Below are positions 9,064-18,413 of a DNA stretch of 64,000 bases, piece after piece; the stretch's first letter is position 1; each line of letters starts with the position of its first letter. The position numbers and the translations under genes were made by a program. The stretch is from Thermomonas haemolytica (lineage in GTDB: Bacteria > Pseudomonadota > Gammaproteobacteria > Xanthomonadales > Xanthomonadaceae), in the NCBI RefSeq assembly GCF_004346265.1, contig NZ_SMAP01000006.1, forward strand, positions 81,191-145,190, read 5' to 3'. Below the pieces are notes generated by a model. That model was not told the origin of the DNA. It saw only the letters and a program-made list of their open reading frames with translations, and searched no databases.

Positions 9064-9073
9064 ATGCCCATCG

Positions 9074-10888
9074 CTATCGGCCGCGCGATGCTCCGCTTGA
9101 GCCGCGTTGTGCCGGGCCGAGCAGGGCATCGACGTCGAGGATCATCGCCATCCGCCCGTCGCCGACCAGGCTGGCGCCGGCGTAGCCGGGCAGGCCGCGC
9201 AAGCTGCGCGGGAGCGCCTTGATCACCACTTCCTCGCGGCCGAGCACGCGGTCCACCAGCAGGCAGAAGCGCTGCTCGCCCGATTGCAGCACCACCCCGC
9301 GGGTGGCGTCGTCGCCGCCGCGCGGCAGGCCCAGCCAGTCGCGCAGGGACAGCACCGGCATCGGCCGTTCGCGCAGGTCGAGGATCTTCTGGCCGTCCAT
9401 CCACAGCAGCTGCGCCGCGTCGTGGGTGATCACCTCCAGCACCCGCACCAACGGCAGCGCGTACACGTCCTGGTCGAGCTCGACCAGCAGGGTCGGCAGG
9501 ATGGCCAGGGTCAGCGGTACGCGGATCACGAAGCGGGTGCCTTCGCCGATTTCGGAGAAGATCTGCACCTGGCCGGAGAGCTCGCGGATCTTGGATTGCA
9601 CCACGTCCATGCCGACCCCGCGCCCGGACAGGTCGGACACCTCGGTGCGGGTGGAGAAGCCGGGCAGGAACAGCAGCGACAGGCATTCCTCCGGCGACAG
9701 CCGGCCGGCGGCCTCGGCGTCGATCACGCCCTTGCGCACCGCGCTGCGGCGGATGTTCTCCGGGTCGATGCCGGCGCCGTCGTCGCTGACCTCGATCGCG
9801 ACGTGGTCGCCTTCCTGCTGGGCCGACAGGCGCACCCGCCCGACCTCGGGTTTGCCGGCGGCGCGGCGCGCCTCGGGCATCTCGATGCCGTGGTCGATGG
9901 CGTTGCGCACCAGGTGCACCAGCGGGTCGGCCAGGGCCTCGACCAGGTTGCGGTCGAGCTCGGTCTCGGCGCCTTCCACCACCAGTTCGACCTGTTTCTT
10001 CAGCTGGCGCGCGACATCGCGGGCCAGCTTGGGGAAGCGGGTGAACACCCGGCTGACCGGCTGCATGCGCGCCGACATCACCGCGCCCTGCAGGCGGGCG
10101 GTGACGGTATCCAGCGCAGTCACGGCGCGGTCCAGCGCTTCGTCGCGCACGCCGGGGCGCAGGGTTTTCAGGCGGTTGCGGGCCAGCACCAGCTCGCCCA
10201 CCAGGTTGACCAGCGCATCCAGCCGGCGCACGTCCACCCGCACGGTCTGCTCGGCCTCGCCGGCGGGGGCGGCGGCGTGCTTGTCCGCGGCGGCGGGCTT
10301 GGCGGGCGATGCCGGCTTGCCGGCGTTCGCCGCAGGTGCGGCGGGCTTGGCGGGCTTGGCAGGCGTGGCGGGCGCCGGCGCGGCCGGGGTGGCGCCGGGG
10401 ATGCCGCCGACCCCGTGCAGGCTGTCCAGCAAGGCATCGAAATCGAGGTCGTCGAGGTTCTCGGGGATCTCGAACGCGGGGGCAGGCGCAGCGGCAGGCG
10501 ACGGCGCCTGGCTGCCGCGCACCTGCTCGAGCAGGGCCGGATCGACCTCGTCCAGCGCCTCGCCGCGGGCGAGCGCGTCCAGCATCTCCATTAGCAGGTC
10601 CACGGCGCGCTGGGCGCCGTCGAAGGCCGCCGCATCCAGCGCGCGCTCGCCGCTGCGGGCGGCATCGATGCGGTCCTCGAAGGCATGGCACAGCGCCACC
10701 ATTGGCGGCAGGTCGAGGAAGCCGGCGCCGCCCTTGATGGTGTGGAAGCCGCGGAACACGGCGTCGAGGGTGGCGCGGTCGTCGGGGTCCTGCTCGAGCG
10801 CCACGACCTGCTCGCCCAGGCGGTCCAGGATCTCGCGCGCCTCGATCAGGAAGTCGGCGCGCGCGTCGTAGCCGCCATCCGAGGCCAT
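9074..10888 (-). CDS. cheA: Chemotaxis histidine kinase CheA (main flagellar copy)
   Basis: A 604-residue kinase. HPt His49 lies in FHTIKGGAGF. A short conserved acidic segment at 142-157 (ENLDDLDFDALLDSL) is followed by a Lys/Pro/Ala linker (about 165-212). P3 is VDVRRLDALVNLVGELVLARN, the N box is [10 protein letters not shown] (325-334), and P4 and the CheW-like P5 follow. No folded P2 domain is evident; the acidic segment resembles CheZ tail peptides that bind CheY and may do P2's job (inference). The start at 10888 is 2 bases after cheZ. The gene lies between cheZ and motC with no cheB, unlike the Pseudomonas order. Confidence 0.93.
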   Translation of the reverse strand: MASDGGYDARADFLIEAREILDRLGEQVVALEQDPDDRATLDAVFRGFHTIKGGAGFLDLPPMVALCHAFEDRIDAARSGERALDAAAFDGAQRAVDLLMEMLDALARGEALDEVDPALLEQVRGSQAPSPAAAPAPAFEIPENLDDLDFDALLDSLHGVGGIPGATPAAPAPATPAKPAKPAAPAANAGKPASPAKPAAADKHAAAPAGEAEQTVRVDVRRLDALVNLVGELVLARNRLKTLRPGVRDEALDRAVTALDTVTARLQGAVMSARMQPVSRVFTRFPKLARDVARQLKKQVELVVEGAETELDRNLVEALADPLVHLVRNAIDHGIEMPEARRAAGKPEVGRVRLSAQQEGDHVAIEVSDDGAGIDPENIRRSAVRKGVIDAEAAGRLSPEECLSLLFLPGFSTRTEVSDLSGRGVGMDVVQSKIRELSGQVQIFSEIGEGTRFVIRVPLTLAILPTLLVELDQDVYALPLVRVLEVITHDAAQLLWMDGQKILDLRERPMPVLSLRDWLGLPRGGDDATRGVVLQSGEQRFCLLVDRVLGREEVVIKALPRSLRGLPGYAGASLVGDGRMAMILDVDALLGPAQRGSSGASRGR

Positions 10889-10890
10889 GG

Positions 10891-11511
10891 TCAGATCCCG
10901 AGCGCGGCCAGCAGGTCGTTGGCCTCGTCCTGGGTCGCCGCCGGGGCGTCCACGCCCGCGACCGCCGGCCCGTGGCCCTGTTCGTCGCTGGTGTGCATGG
11001 CCTGGATGTCGCCCAGGCCGGTCTGCAGCGAGCGGATCAGGTGGATCACGCGCTGGATGATCTGGCCGGTGAGGTCCTGGAAGCTCTGCGCCTCGACCAT
11101 CGCGGACAGGCGGGTGCGGATCGCCTCCACCGTGGCGGCGTGCTCGGGGCCGAAGGTGGCGAGCAGGCCACGGCATTCATCCGCGAGGTCCAGCGTGCGC
11201 ATGCTGGCTTCCTCGGTCATCTTGACCACGTGCTCCAGCCGGCTGCAGGCATCGGGCAGGCTGCCGGAGGCGTTGGCCTGCGCGGCGGCCGGCATGCGCG
11301 CGTCGATGGTGCGCTCCAGCTCGTCCAGCTCGCGCGCGAGCTTGACCAGGCTCTCCACCACCGGCTGCCGGCGCCATTCCAGCAGGGAGTCGAGATGGTG
11401 GCGCCAGGCCTCGGCGTCGCCTGCTTCCAGCGCGGACATCGCCGCGTGCAGGCGGCCGATCACGTCGGCCTGGTCGGCGGGGATCGCCGGCGGGCGCGCG
11501 GGCATGCTCAT
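10891..11511 (-). CDS. cheZ: CheY-P phosphatase CheZ
   Basis: A 206-residue long-helix phosphatase that dephosphorylates CheY. The catalytic motif QDLTGQ lies at 145-150 (Asp146 and Gln150, matching E. coli Asp143/Gln147). The C-terminus ends in [12 protein letters not shown], the CheY-docking peptide, after a flexible Ala/Pro linker. It overlaps the upstream cheY by 4 bases, coupling phosphatase to substrate. Confidence 0.94.
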   Translation of the reverse strand: MSMPARPPAIPADQADVIGRLHAAMSALEAGDAEAWRHHLDSLLEWRRQPVVESLVKLARELDELERTIDARMPAAAQANASGSLPDACSRLEHVVKMTEEASMRTLDLADECRGLLATFGPEHAATVEAIRTRLSAMVEAQSFQDLTGQIIQRVIHLIRSLQTGLGDIQAMHTSDEQGHGPAVAGVDAPAATQDEANDLLAALGI

Positions 11512-11900
11512 GCCACTTTCTCCATGCGCTCGAAGATCTTGTTGAGCTTGTCCTCGAGGGTGGCGGCGGTGAACGGCTTGATGATGTAGCCGTTCACGCC
11601 GGCCTGCGCGGCCTCGATGATCTGCTCGCGCTTGGATTCGGCGGTCACCATCAGCACCGGGATCCTGGACAGCGCGGCGTCCGCGCGGATCGCCTTCAGC
11701 AGCTCGATGCCGGGCATGCCGGGCATGTTCCAGTCGGTGATGACCAGGTCGAAATGGCCCTTGTGCAGCTCGATCAGCGCGGTCGAGCCGTCGTCGGCCT
11801 CGGCGGTGTTGGTGAAGCCGAGGTCGTTGAGCAGGTTCTTGACGATGCGGCGCATGGTCGAGAAATCGTCAACGATGAGGATGCGGATGCCCTTGTCCAT
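11508..11900 (-). CDS. cheY: Chemotaxis response regulator CheY
   Basis: A 130-residue receiver with D11/D12, phosphoacceptor D56 ([12 protein letters not shown]), T86 and K108 (GYIIKPF). The close match to enteric CheY around TDWNMPGM and its coupling to cheZ mark it as the switch-binding CheY. It is the first gene of the cheY-cheZ-cheA-motC-motD-parC-parP operon, 28 bases after a sigma-28 -10 box. Confidence 0.95.
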   Translation of the reverse strand: MDKGIRILIVDDFSTMRRIVKNLLNDLGFTNTAEADDGSTALIELHKGHFDLVITDWNMPGMPGIELLKAIRADAALSRIPVLMVTAESKREQIIEAAQAGVNGYIIKPFTAATLEDKLNKIFERMEKVA

Positions 11901-11927
11901 GTCGAATCCTGTAGGTGTGCGCAGTGG

Positions 11928-11954
11928 CTATCGGCCGCCGGGCCGAAAACTTGA
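11928..11954 (-). promoter_or_regulatory. Sigma-28 promoter of cheY-cheZ-cheA-motCD-parCP
   Basis: On the minus strand, TCAAGTTT (11954-11947), 11 bases, then GCCGATAG (11935-11928). This is the closest of the window's sites to the enteric consensus. It lies in the 90-base gap after fliA, so the che operon can be read separately from fliA. Confidence 0.88.
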
Positions 11955-11990
11955 TGTGACGGGCTGCCCGGAACGCGAAGCGCGCCCGGG

Positions 11991-12740
11991 TCAATCCTCG
12001 TCGTCGTCCAGTTCCCCGCGCCAGTCGGTCAGGCGCGCGCGCAGGCGCAGCATGGCCTGGCCGTGGATCTGGCACACCCGCGATTCGCTGACGTTGAGCA
12101 CCGAGCCGATCTCGCGCAGGTTCATCTCCTGCTCGTAGTACAGCGAGAGCACCATCTTCTCGCGCTCCGGCAGGTTGTCGATGGCCTCGCCCAGGGCCAC
12201 CCGGAACGCGCTCTGCTCGAACCGGCGGGCGGGGGTGGCGTTGTCGTGCTGGCCCAGCCGGGGCTCGCCGTCGTGCTCCTCGACGTATTCGTCCAGGCTC
12301 AGCAGCTGGCCGCGGGCGGCGTCCTGCAGCACCTGGTGGTAGTCGTCCACGCTCATGCCCAGCGCACCGGCGATTTCCTGGGCGGTGGCGGCGCGGCCCT
12401 CGCGCTGCTCGATCGCGCGGGTGGCGGCCACCACGTCGCGGTAGCGGCGGTGGACCGAGCGCGGCACCCAGTCGCCGGCGCGGATCGCGTCGATCATCGC
12501 GCCGCGGATGCGGATCGAGGCGTAGGTCTCGAAGGTTGCGCCCTGGTCGGACTGGAAGTTCCGGGCGGCTTCGATCAGGCCGATCATGCCGGCCTGGATC
12601 AGGTCGTCCACCTCGACGCTGGACGGCAGCCGTGCGGCGAGGTGGTGGGCGATGCGGCGGACCAGCTCCGAATGCCGTGCCACGATGGCAGCGGCATCGC
12701 CGTTCTGCTGGGCGCGGTACTGGGCGGCCTTGGTGTTCAT
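11991..12740 (-). CDS. fliA: Flagellar sigma factor FliA (sigma-28)
   Basis: A 249-residue sigma-70-family factor for late flagellar promoters. Region 2 contains DDLIQAGMIGLIEAARNF and YASIRIRGAMIDAIRAGDWVP. Region 4 contains LPEREKMVLSLYYEQEMNLREIG and the recognition helix VSESRVCQIHGQA. The ATG at 12740 overlaps the flhG stop by 4 bases. Its anti-sigma FlgM is encoded at 53802, and seven matching promoters are found in this window. Confidence 0.96.
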   Translation of the reverse strand: MNTKAAQYRAQQNGDAAAIVARHSELVRRIAHHLAARLPSSVEVDDLIQAGMIGLIEAARNFQSDQGATFETYASIRIRGAMIDAIRAGDWVPRSVHRRYRDVVAATRAIEQREGRAATAQEIAGALGMSVDDYHQVLQDAARGQLLSLDEYVEEHDGEPRLGQHDNATPARRFEQSAFRVALGEAIDNLPEREKMVLSLYYEQEMNLREIGSVLNVSESRVCQIHGQAMLRLRARLTDWRGELDDDED

Positions 12741-13612
12741 GCGCAGGCGCTCCCTTGCGCGGCGATCAGCCGCTCGGTGAAGAACTCGACGTGGCCGCGG
12801 GGCCCTTGCGGGGCCTGCCACTGGCTGATCCTGGCGGCAAGTTCGCGGAATGCCAGCGAGGAAGGCGCGCCGGGGAAGGCATCCACCACCGGCTCCTGGC
12901 GCTGCACCGCCACCCGCAGCCATTCATCGCGCGGGATCGCGCCGAGGTAGGACAGGGTGATGTCGAGGAAGCGCGAGGTGACGCGTTCCAGCTTGTCGAA
13001 CAGGGCCTTGCCCTCGGTGGGATTGGCCACCTGGTTGGCCAGCACCTCGATCCGGTTGACCCCGCGGTCGCGGCTGAGCACCTTCGCCAGTGCATAGGCG
13101 TCGGTGACCGAGGCGGGCTCGTCGCAGACCACCAGGATCACGTCCTGCGCGGCCTGGCAGAAGGTCAGCACGCTGTCGGAGATGCCGGCGGCGGTGTCCA
13201 CGACCATCACGTCCAGCGGGAGGTCGAGCTGCGAGAACGCATTCACCAGCCCGGCATGCTGCTGCGGCAGCAGTTCGGTCATGTGGCGCTTGCCCGAAGC
13301 GGCCGGCACCACCAGCAGCCCGCGCGGGCCTTCGATGATGGTCTCGCGCAGTTCGCAGCGGCCGGCGAATACGTCGGCCAGGGTCAGGCGCGGCGACAGC
13401 CCCAGCATCACGTCGACGTTGGCCAGGCCAAGGTCGGTATCCAGCAGCAGGGTGCGCTGGCCGGACAGCACCATCGCCATCGCCAGGTTGATGGACACGG
13501 TGGTCTTGCCGACGCCGCCCTTGCCGCCGGTGACGGCGATCACGCGCGGCGCGGTGGGGACGGGGGAGTGCGGGCGAGGGGGCTCAGGCGAATGCATGGT
13601 GGCCGTCGTCAT
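12737..13612 (-). CDS. flhG: Flagellar number regulator FlhG (FleN, MinD-like)
   Basis: A 291-residue ParA/MinD ATPase with deviant Walker A GGKGGVGKTT (residues 29-38), LLLDTDLGLANVDVMLG and Walker B-like VMVVDTAAGISD. In polar flagellates it limits flagellar number and antagonises FleQ and FlhF. Two starts are possible, 13612 (MTTATMHSP) and 13597 (MHSP); both overlap the 3' end of flhF (by 29 or 14 bases) and neither has a clear ribosome site. It is coupled to fliA downstream. Confidence 0.92.
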   Translation of the reverse strand: MTTATMHSPEPPRPHSPVPTAPRVIAVTGGKGGVGKTTVSINLAMAMVLSGQRTLLLDTDLGLANVDVMLGLSPRLTLADVFAGRCELRETIIEGPRGLLVVPAASGKRHMTELLPQQHAGLVNAFSQLDLPLDVMVVDTAAGISDSVLTFCQAAQDVILVVCDEPASVTDAYALAKVLSRDRGVNRIEVLANQVANPTEGKALFDKLERVTSRFLDITLSYLGAIPRDEWLRVAVQRQEPVVDAFPGAPSSLAFRELAARISQWQAPQGPRGHVEFFTERLIAAQGSACA

Positions 13613-15134
13613 GGTGTGGGGTGGCCGCCGGCGCGCGGCGCGGGAACTCGAGGGCTTCGGCCAGACCGGTGGCGTCCGCCAGCGCGATGTCGTCCGGCAC
13701 GCACTGCCCGGCGGTGGTGTAGGCCAGCGGCAGGCGGTGGTGCGCCAGTACCGACAAGGCTGCACCCGGACGGGTGGTTTCGTCCAGCTTGGTCAGGATG
13801 GCGCCCTCCGGCGCGGCCGGGCGGTAGCGCCGCAGCAGTTCGTCGAGGTCGGCCGGGTGCGCGTTCGCGGGCAGCACCAGCAGGCTGCGCACGTTGCTGG
13901 CGGCGCGCACCCACAGGATCTGGCGCAGCAGGGCGCGGTCGCGCAGGCCGTGGCCGGCGGTGTCGATCAGCACCAGCGGATAGTCGGCCAGTTGCTCCAG
14001 CACCCGCGCCAGGGCGTCCGGGCCTTCGGCGTCGCAGACGGTGATGCCCAGCCGCCGGCCCAGCACATGCAGCTGCTCGCGGGCGCCGGCGCGGGCGTTG
14101 TCGGCGCTGATCAGGGCCACGTCGCGGGCGCGGTGGCGGGCGGCATAGCGGGCGGCGAGCTTGGCGATGGTGGTGGTCTTGCCGGCACCGGTCGGGCCGA
14201 GCACGGCGAGGATGCCGCCGGCATCCAGCGCCTCGTCGGGCAGCACCGGCAGGTGCGCGGCGAGGGCCGCGCGCAGCGGCGCGGCGATCGTTTCCGGCGC
14301 CAGCGTCGGATCGATGGCAGCGGCGACCTGCTGCGCCAGCGTTTCGTCGCAGCCGAACGCGGCCAGTGCGTCCAGTGCCGCCGCCCGCGCCGGCGCGCCG
14401 CGCAGGCGCTCGCCCGCCAGCTGGCCGAGTTCGCGTTCGATGATCTTGCGCATGGCCGCCAGCTCGGCGCGCATCGCGGCCATCGCGGGGTCGGGATCGA
14501 CGCCACGCAGGGCTGGGGCGGGGCGCGGGGACTCCGGCGTGGTCGCGGCCGGGGCATCCGCCGGCATGCGCACCGGCATGTCTGCCGGAACGTCGGTCGG
14601 GACGGCCGTCGGCGGATCGACGGTGGCCTGTGCCGGCAGGGTGGCGGGCGCGGAGCGCGGCGCGGCCGTCGGCGTCGGGGCAGCGGCGCGCGGGCCCTTC
14701 AGCACCGCCATCACCTGCTCCAGGCGGCTGGAGGGGCGCTCATTGCTGGTCGGCGCGGGGCGCGGGGTGCGCGCGGGAACCGGCTCGCCATCCACGTGGA
14801 AGACCGCGCGGCCCTGCGCAGGTTCGGGCAGGCGTGCGCGCAGCACGGCGGCGAAGTCCTCCGGGGCGGGCGACGTGCCGGTCACAGCGGCGGGAGCGGG
14901 CGAGGTCGGCGCGGTGGGGGCCGCAGGGGCGGCCGGGGCGCGCGGCGCCTCGGGCGCGCCGATCGTGCGCAGGGCCTGCTGCACCACGGCTTCGTCGTAA
15001 TCGGTGGCGGCCACCACTTCCACCCCGTCGCTGGCCTGCCGGCTGGACAGGATCACCGCATCCGGCCCCTGTTCCTCACGCACCATCCGCAGCGCGGTGC
15101 GCATGTCGGGGGCGTTGAAACGCTTGATTCTCAT
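13584..15134 (-). CDS. flhF: Flagellar placement GTPase FlhF
   Basis: A 516-residue SRP-type GTPase that sets polar flagellar position. The N-terminal B domain (MRIKRFNAPDMRTALRMVREE) is followed by a long Pro/Ala linker (about 60-210) and the N and G domains. The P-loop GPTGAGKT is at 313-320, followed by ISADNARAGAREQL, VLIDTAGHGLRD and LTKLDETTRPG. It lies 45 bases after flhA and overlaps flhG. Confidence 0.94.
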   Translation of the reverse strand: MRIKRFNAPDMRTALRMVREEQGPDAVILSSRQASDGVEVVAATDYDEAVVQQALRTIGAPEAPRAPAAPAAPTAPTSPAPAAVTGTSPAPEDFAAVLRARLPEPAQGRAVFHVDGEPVPARTPRPAPTSNERPSSRLEQVMAVLKGPRAAAPTPTAAPRSAPATLPAQATVDPPTAVPTDVPADMPVRMPADAPAATTPESPRPAPALRGVDPDPAMAAMRAELAAMRKIIERELGQLAGERLRGAPARAAALDALAAFGCDETLAQQVAAAIDPTLAPETIAAPLRAALAAHLPVLPDEALDAGGILAVLGPTGAGKTTTIAKLAARYAARHRARDVALISADNARAGAREQLHVLGRRLGITVCDAEGPDALARVLEQLADYPLVLIDTAGHGLRDRALLRQILWVRAASNVRSLLVLPANAHPADLDELLRRYRPAAPEGAILTKLDETTRPGAALSVLAHHRLPLAYTTAGQCVPDDIALADATGLAEALEFPRRAPAATPHHDDGHHAFA

Positions 15135-15179
15135 GTTGCTGCTCCGCTGCGGACTTGCTCATTGGCGGGCACACGCCCG

Positions 15180-17270
15180 TCATCCGATCGCACCCAGCAA
15201 CCGCAACCGTTTGTCTTCCGGCACTTCGCCATACGCCAGGACCGACAGCTGCGGAACGCTGTGACGCACCAGCCGCGAGATGGCTGCGCGGATCCCGCCC
15301 GGGACCAGCAGGATCGCGGGTTCGCCGCGTTGCTCCTGACGGGTCACGCACTCGCTGAGGCTCTGGTGCAAACGCTCGGCGAGTCCGGGTTCCAGCGCGG
15401 CCCCTTGGCCGTTGACCGAATCTTGCAAGATGCGTTCCAGCTGCGGGGCCAGGGTGAACACCGGCACCTCCTGCGCCATGCCGACGAGTTCCTGAACAAT
15501 GAACGGCCCCAGCGCGACCCGCACGGCGGCGGTCAGGGTGGCCGGGTCCTGGGTGTGGATGCCGTGCTCCAGCAGGGCCTCGACGATCCGCCGGATCTGC
15601 CGCAGCGGCACCTTCTCGGCCAGCAGCGACTGCAGCACCTTCACCACCACCGACATCGGCAGCAGCTTCGGTGTCAGCTCTTCGACGAGCTTGGGCGACG
15701 CCTTGCCGACGCTCGCCAGCAGCTGCTGCACTTCATCGTGGCCCAGCAGTTCGGCCGCGCGTTCGCGCACCACGTGCGAGAGGTGGGTGGCGACCACGGT
15801 GCCGGCATCGACCACCGTATAGCCCAGCGATTCGGCGTGCGCGCGCTCGCCCGGCAAGATCCACACTGCGTCCAGCCCGAACGCCGGGTCCTTGCCCGGG
15901 ATGCCGTCCAGGCGCCCGAACACCCGGCCCGGGTCCAGCGCCAGCATGCGGTCGGGGTACAGCTCGCCGCTGGCCACCGGCACCCCGTGCACCAGGATGC
16001 GGTACTGGCCGGCGGCCAGTTCCAGGTTGTCGCGCACGTGCACCGCGGGGATCAGGAAGCCGAGGTCCTGGGTCAGCTTGCGGCGCACGCCCTTGAGACG
16101 GGTCAGCAGCTCGCCGCCCTGGCTTTTGTCCACCAGCGGGATCAGCTTGTAGCCGACTTCCAGCCCCAACGGCTCCACCGGCGCCACTTCGTCCCAGCTC
16201 AGCTCCGCCAGCGCGGTGCCGCCCGGGCTGGCGGCGGTCGCTTCCGCCGCGGGCTGCGGGCTGGCCTCGCCCGGGTCGCGCATGCGCCAGGCCGCGAACC
16301 CGAGCGCGCCGGCCAGCAGCAGGAACGGCAGGTTGGGCATGCCCGGCACCAGCCCGATCAGGCCCAGCAGGGTGGCGGCCACCGTCAGCGCGCGGCGCTG
16401 CCCGAACACCTGGGTGCTCACCGCATCGCCCATTTCCTGCTCGCGGGTGGCGCGGGTCACCAGCATCGCCACCGCGGTGGACACCAGCAGCGCCGGAATC
16501 TGCGCCACCAGGCCGTCGCCGATCGCCAGCAGGGTGTAGGTCTGCATCGCCTCGCCGAAGCCGAGGCCGTGCTGGAGCATGCCGATCAGGACGCCGCCGA
16601 CCAGGTTGATCGCCAGGATCAGCAGGCCGGCGATGGCGTCGCCGCGCACGAACTTGCTGGCGCCGTCCATCGAGCCGTAGAAGTCGGCCTCGTTGCGCAC
16701 TTCCTCGCGCCGCAGCTTGGCCTCGTCGCGGGTCAGCAGGCCGGCGTTGAGGTCGGCGTCGATCGCCATCTGCTTGCCGGGCAAGGCGTCGAGGATGAAG
16801 CGCGCCGACACCTCGGAGATGCGCCCGGAGCCCTTGGTCACCACCACGAAGTTGATGATGGTGAGGATGGCGAACACCACGATGCCGACCGCATAGCTGC
16901 CGCCGACCACGAAGTTGCCGAACGATTCGATCACGTGCCCGGCCGCCGCGCCGCCCTGGTGGCCGTGCAGCAGCACCACGCGGGTCGAGGCCACGTTCAG
17001 CGACAGGCGCAGCAGGGTGACCATCAGCAGGACGCTGGGGAAGATCGAGAACTCCAGCGGCCGGCGCACGTACACCACCGCCAGCAGCACCATCAGCGAC
17101 AGGCCGATGTTGATGGTGAACAGCGCGTCCAGCAGGAACGGCGGCAGCGGCACCACCACCATCGACAGCATCGCCAGCACCACCACCGGGGCGGCGGCGC
17201 CGGTGCGCACGGCGTGGCTGATCGCGGCCAGTGCGCCGGACTGCGGGCGGTCGTTGGGCAGCGTGCTCAT
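15180..17270 (-). CDS. flhA: Flagellar type III export gate protein FlhA
   Basis: A 696-residue inner-membrane export component. The N-terminal third has about eight membrane helices starting near residue 20 and the conserved FHIPEP-type cytoplasmic loop (FVVVTKGSGRISEVSARFILDALPGKQMAIDADL begins the region). The C-terminal ~350 residues form the soluble docking platform for chaperones. It overlaps flhB by 4 bases (17267-17270). Confidence 0.96.
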   Translation of the reverse strand: MSTLPNDRPQSGALAAISHAVRTGAAAPVVVLAMLSMVVVPLPPFLLDALFTINIGLSLMVLLAVVYVRRPLEFSIFPSVLLMVTLLRLSLNVASTRVVLLHGHQGGAAAGHVIESFGNFVVGGSYAVGIVVFAILTIINFVVVTKGSGRISEVSARFILDALPGKQMAIDADLNAGLLTRDEAKLRREEVRNEADFYGSMDGASKFVRGDAIAGLLILAINLVGGVLIGMLQHGLGFGEAMQTYTLLAIGDGLVAQIPALLVSTAVAMLVTRATREQEMGDAVSTQVFGQRRALTVAATLLGLIGLVPGMPNLPFLLLAGALGFAAWRMRDPGEASPQPAAEATAASPGGTALAELSWDEVAPVEPLGLEVGYKLIPLVDKSQGGELLTRLKGVRRKLTQDLGFLIPAVHVRDNLELAAGQYRILVHGVPVASGELYPDRMLALDPGRVFGRLDGIPGKDPAFGLDAVWILPGERAHAESLGYTVVDAGTVVATHLSHVVRERAAELLGHDEVQQLLASVGKASPKLVEELTPKLLPMSVVVKVLQSLLAEKVPLRQIRRIVEALLEHGIHTQDPATLTAAVRVALGPFIVQELVGMAQEVPVFTLAPQLERILQDSVNGQGAALEPGLAERLHQSLSECVTRQEQRGEPAILLVPGGIRAAISRLVRHSVPQLSVLAYGEVPEDKRLRLLGAIG

Positions 17271-18409
17271 CGCGGCGCCTGCCCGTCATCCAGCGCCGGG
17301 TCCAGGGTCACCGCGGGCAGGCGCGGCATCGGCCCGTGCTTCGGGTGCCAGCGGCGCAGCTGGAACACGTACGACAGCACCTGCGCCACCGCCGCGTACA
17401 GCGCGGCCGGGATTTCCTGGTCCAGCTTGGCGTGGCGGTACAGCGCGCGCGCTAGCGGCGGCGCCTCGACCTGCGCCACCCGGTGCGCCTGCGCGATCTC
17501 GCGGATCTTCAGCGCGATCTCGTCCACCCCGGTGGCCACCACCTTGGGCGCGCGCATCTTGCCCGGCTCGTACTTCAGCGCCACCGCGTAATGGGTCGGG
17601 TTCACCACCACCACGTCGGCCTTCGGCACCGCCTCCATCATCCGCTGCTGCGCGATCCGCATGGCCATCTGCCGGATCTTGCTCTTGACCTGCGGGTTGC
17701 CCTCGCTTTCCTTGAACTCGTCGCGGATCTCCTGCTTGGTCATCTTCAGCTTCTCGCGCCACGACCAGCGCTGGTAGGGCACGTCGATCGCCGCCAGCAG
17801 GGCCATCGAGCCGACCATCGCCGCGAGCGCGTGCAGCATGAAGCCCAGTCCGTCGGCCACCGCGTGTTCCACCGATTCCTGCTGCAGCGACGGCATCGCC
17901 ACCAGCGCGCGATGCACCACCCAGTAGCCCACCGCGCCGACCAGCAGGATCCGCAGCAGCGAGCGCAGCAGTTCCACCTGGCCTTCGCGGTTGTACATGC
18001 GGGCCAGCCCGGCCATCGGGTTGAGGCGGCCGAAATTCGGCTGCAGCGCCTGCCCGCTGAAGCGCAGGCCGCTCATGATCGCCGGGGAGATGAAGCAGGC
18101 GGCCAGTGCCACCGCCACCAGCGGGACGGTGGGCAGCACCAGGCCGCCGAGCAGGCTGGCGGCGTGCGCCAGCAGGCGGTCCTGGTGCCCGACCAGCGAC
18201 GGGTCGAACGCCAGCGCGTCGTGCATCCAGCCGAGCGAGGCACGCGCGACCCCCGGCCCCATCACCAGCAGCGAGACCACCGAGGCGCCCAGCACCGCCA
18301 CGTTGGCCAGCTCGCGCGAGCGCGGCACGTCGCCGCGCTTGCGGGCATCTTCCAGGCGTTTGCTTGTCGGGGCTTCTGTGCGGTCTTCGCGATCGGCGGC
18401 TTCGCTCAT
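17267..18409 (-). CDS. flhB: Flagellar export switch protein FlhB
   Basis: A 380-residue protein with four membrane helices (about 35-210) and a C-terminal cytoplasmic domain. It carries the autocleavage motif NPTH at 270-273, which switches export from rod-hook to filament substrates with FliK. The N-terminus EDRTEAPTSKRLEDARKRGDV is typical. The ATG at 18409 was chosen over an upstream in-frame start because it begins this conserved N-terminus 4 bases after fliR. Confidence 0.96.
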   Translation of the reverse strand: MSEAADREDRTEAPTSKRLEDARKRGDVPRSRELANVAVLGASVVSLLVMGPGVARASLGWMHDALAFDPSLVGHQDRLLAHAASLLGGLVLPTVPLVAVALAACFISPAIMSGLRFSGQALQPNFGRLNPMAGLARMYNREGQVELLRSLLRILLVGAVGYWVVHRALVAMPSLQQESVEHAVADGLGFMLHALAAMVGSMALLAAIDVPYQRWSWREKLKMTKQEIRDEFKESEGNPQVKSKIRQMAMRIAQQRMMEAVPKADVVVVNPTHYAVALKYEPGKMRAPKVVATGVDEIALKIREIAQAHRVAQVEAPPLARALYRHAKLDQEIPAALYAAVAQVLSYVFQLRRWHPKHGPMPRLPAVTLDPALDDGQAPR

Positions 18410-18413
18410 CGTC

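Noticed and set aside
13104..17591. Plus-strand frame of about 1,500 codons opposite flhG, flhF, flhA and flhB
   Set aside because: Same cause: few stop codons in very GC-rich antisense DNA. The minus strand encodes complete, recognisable proteins.
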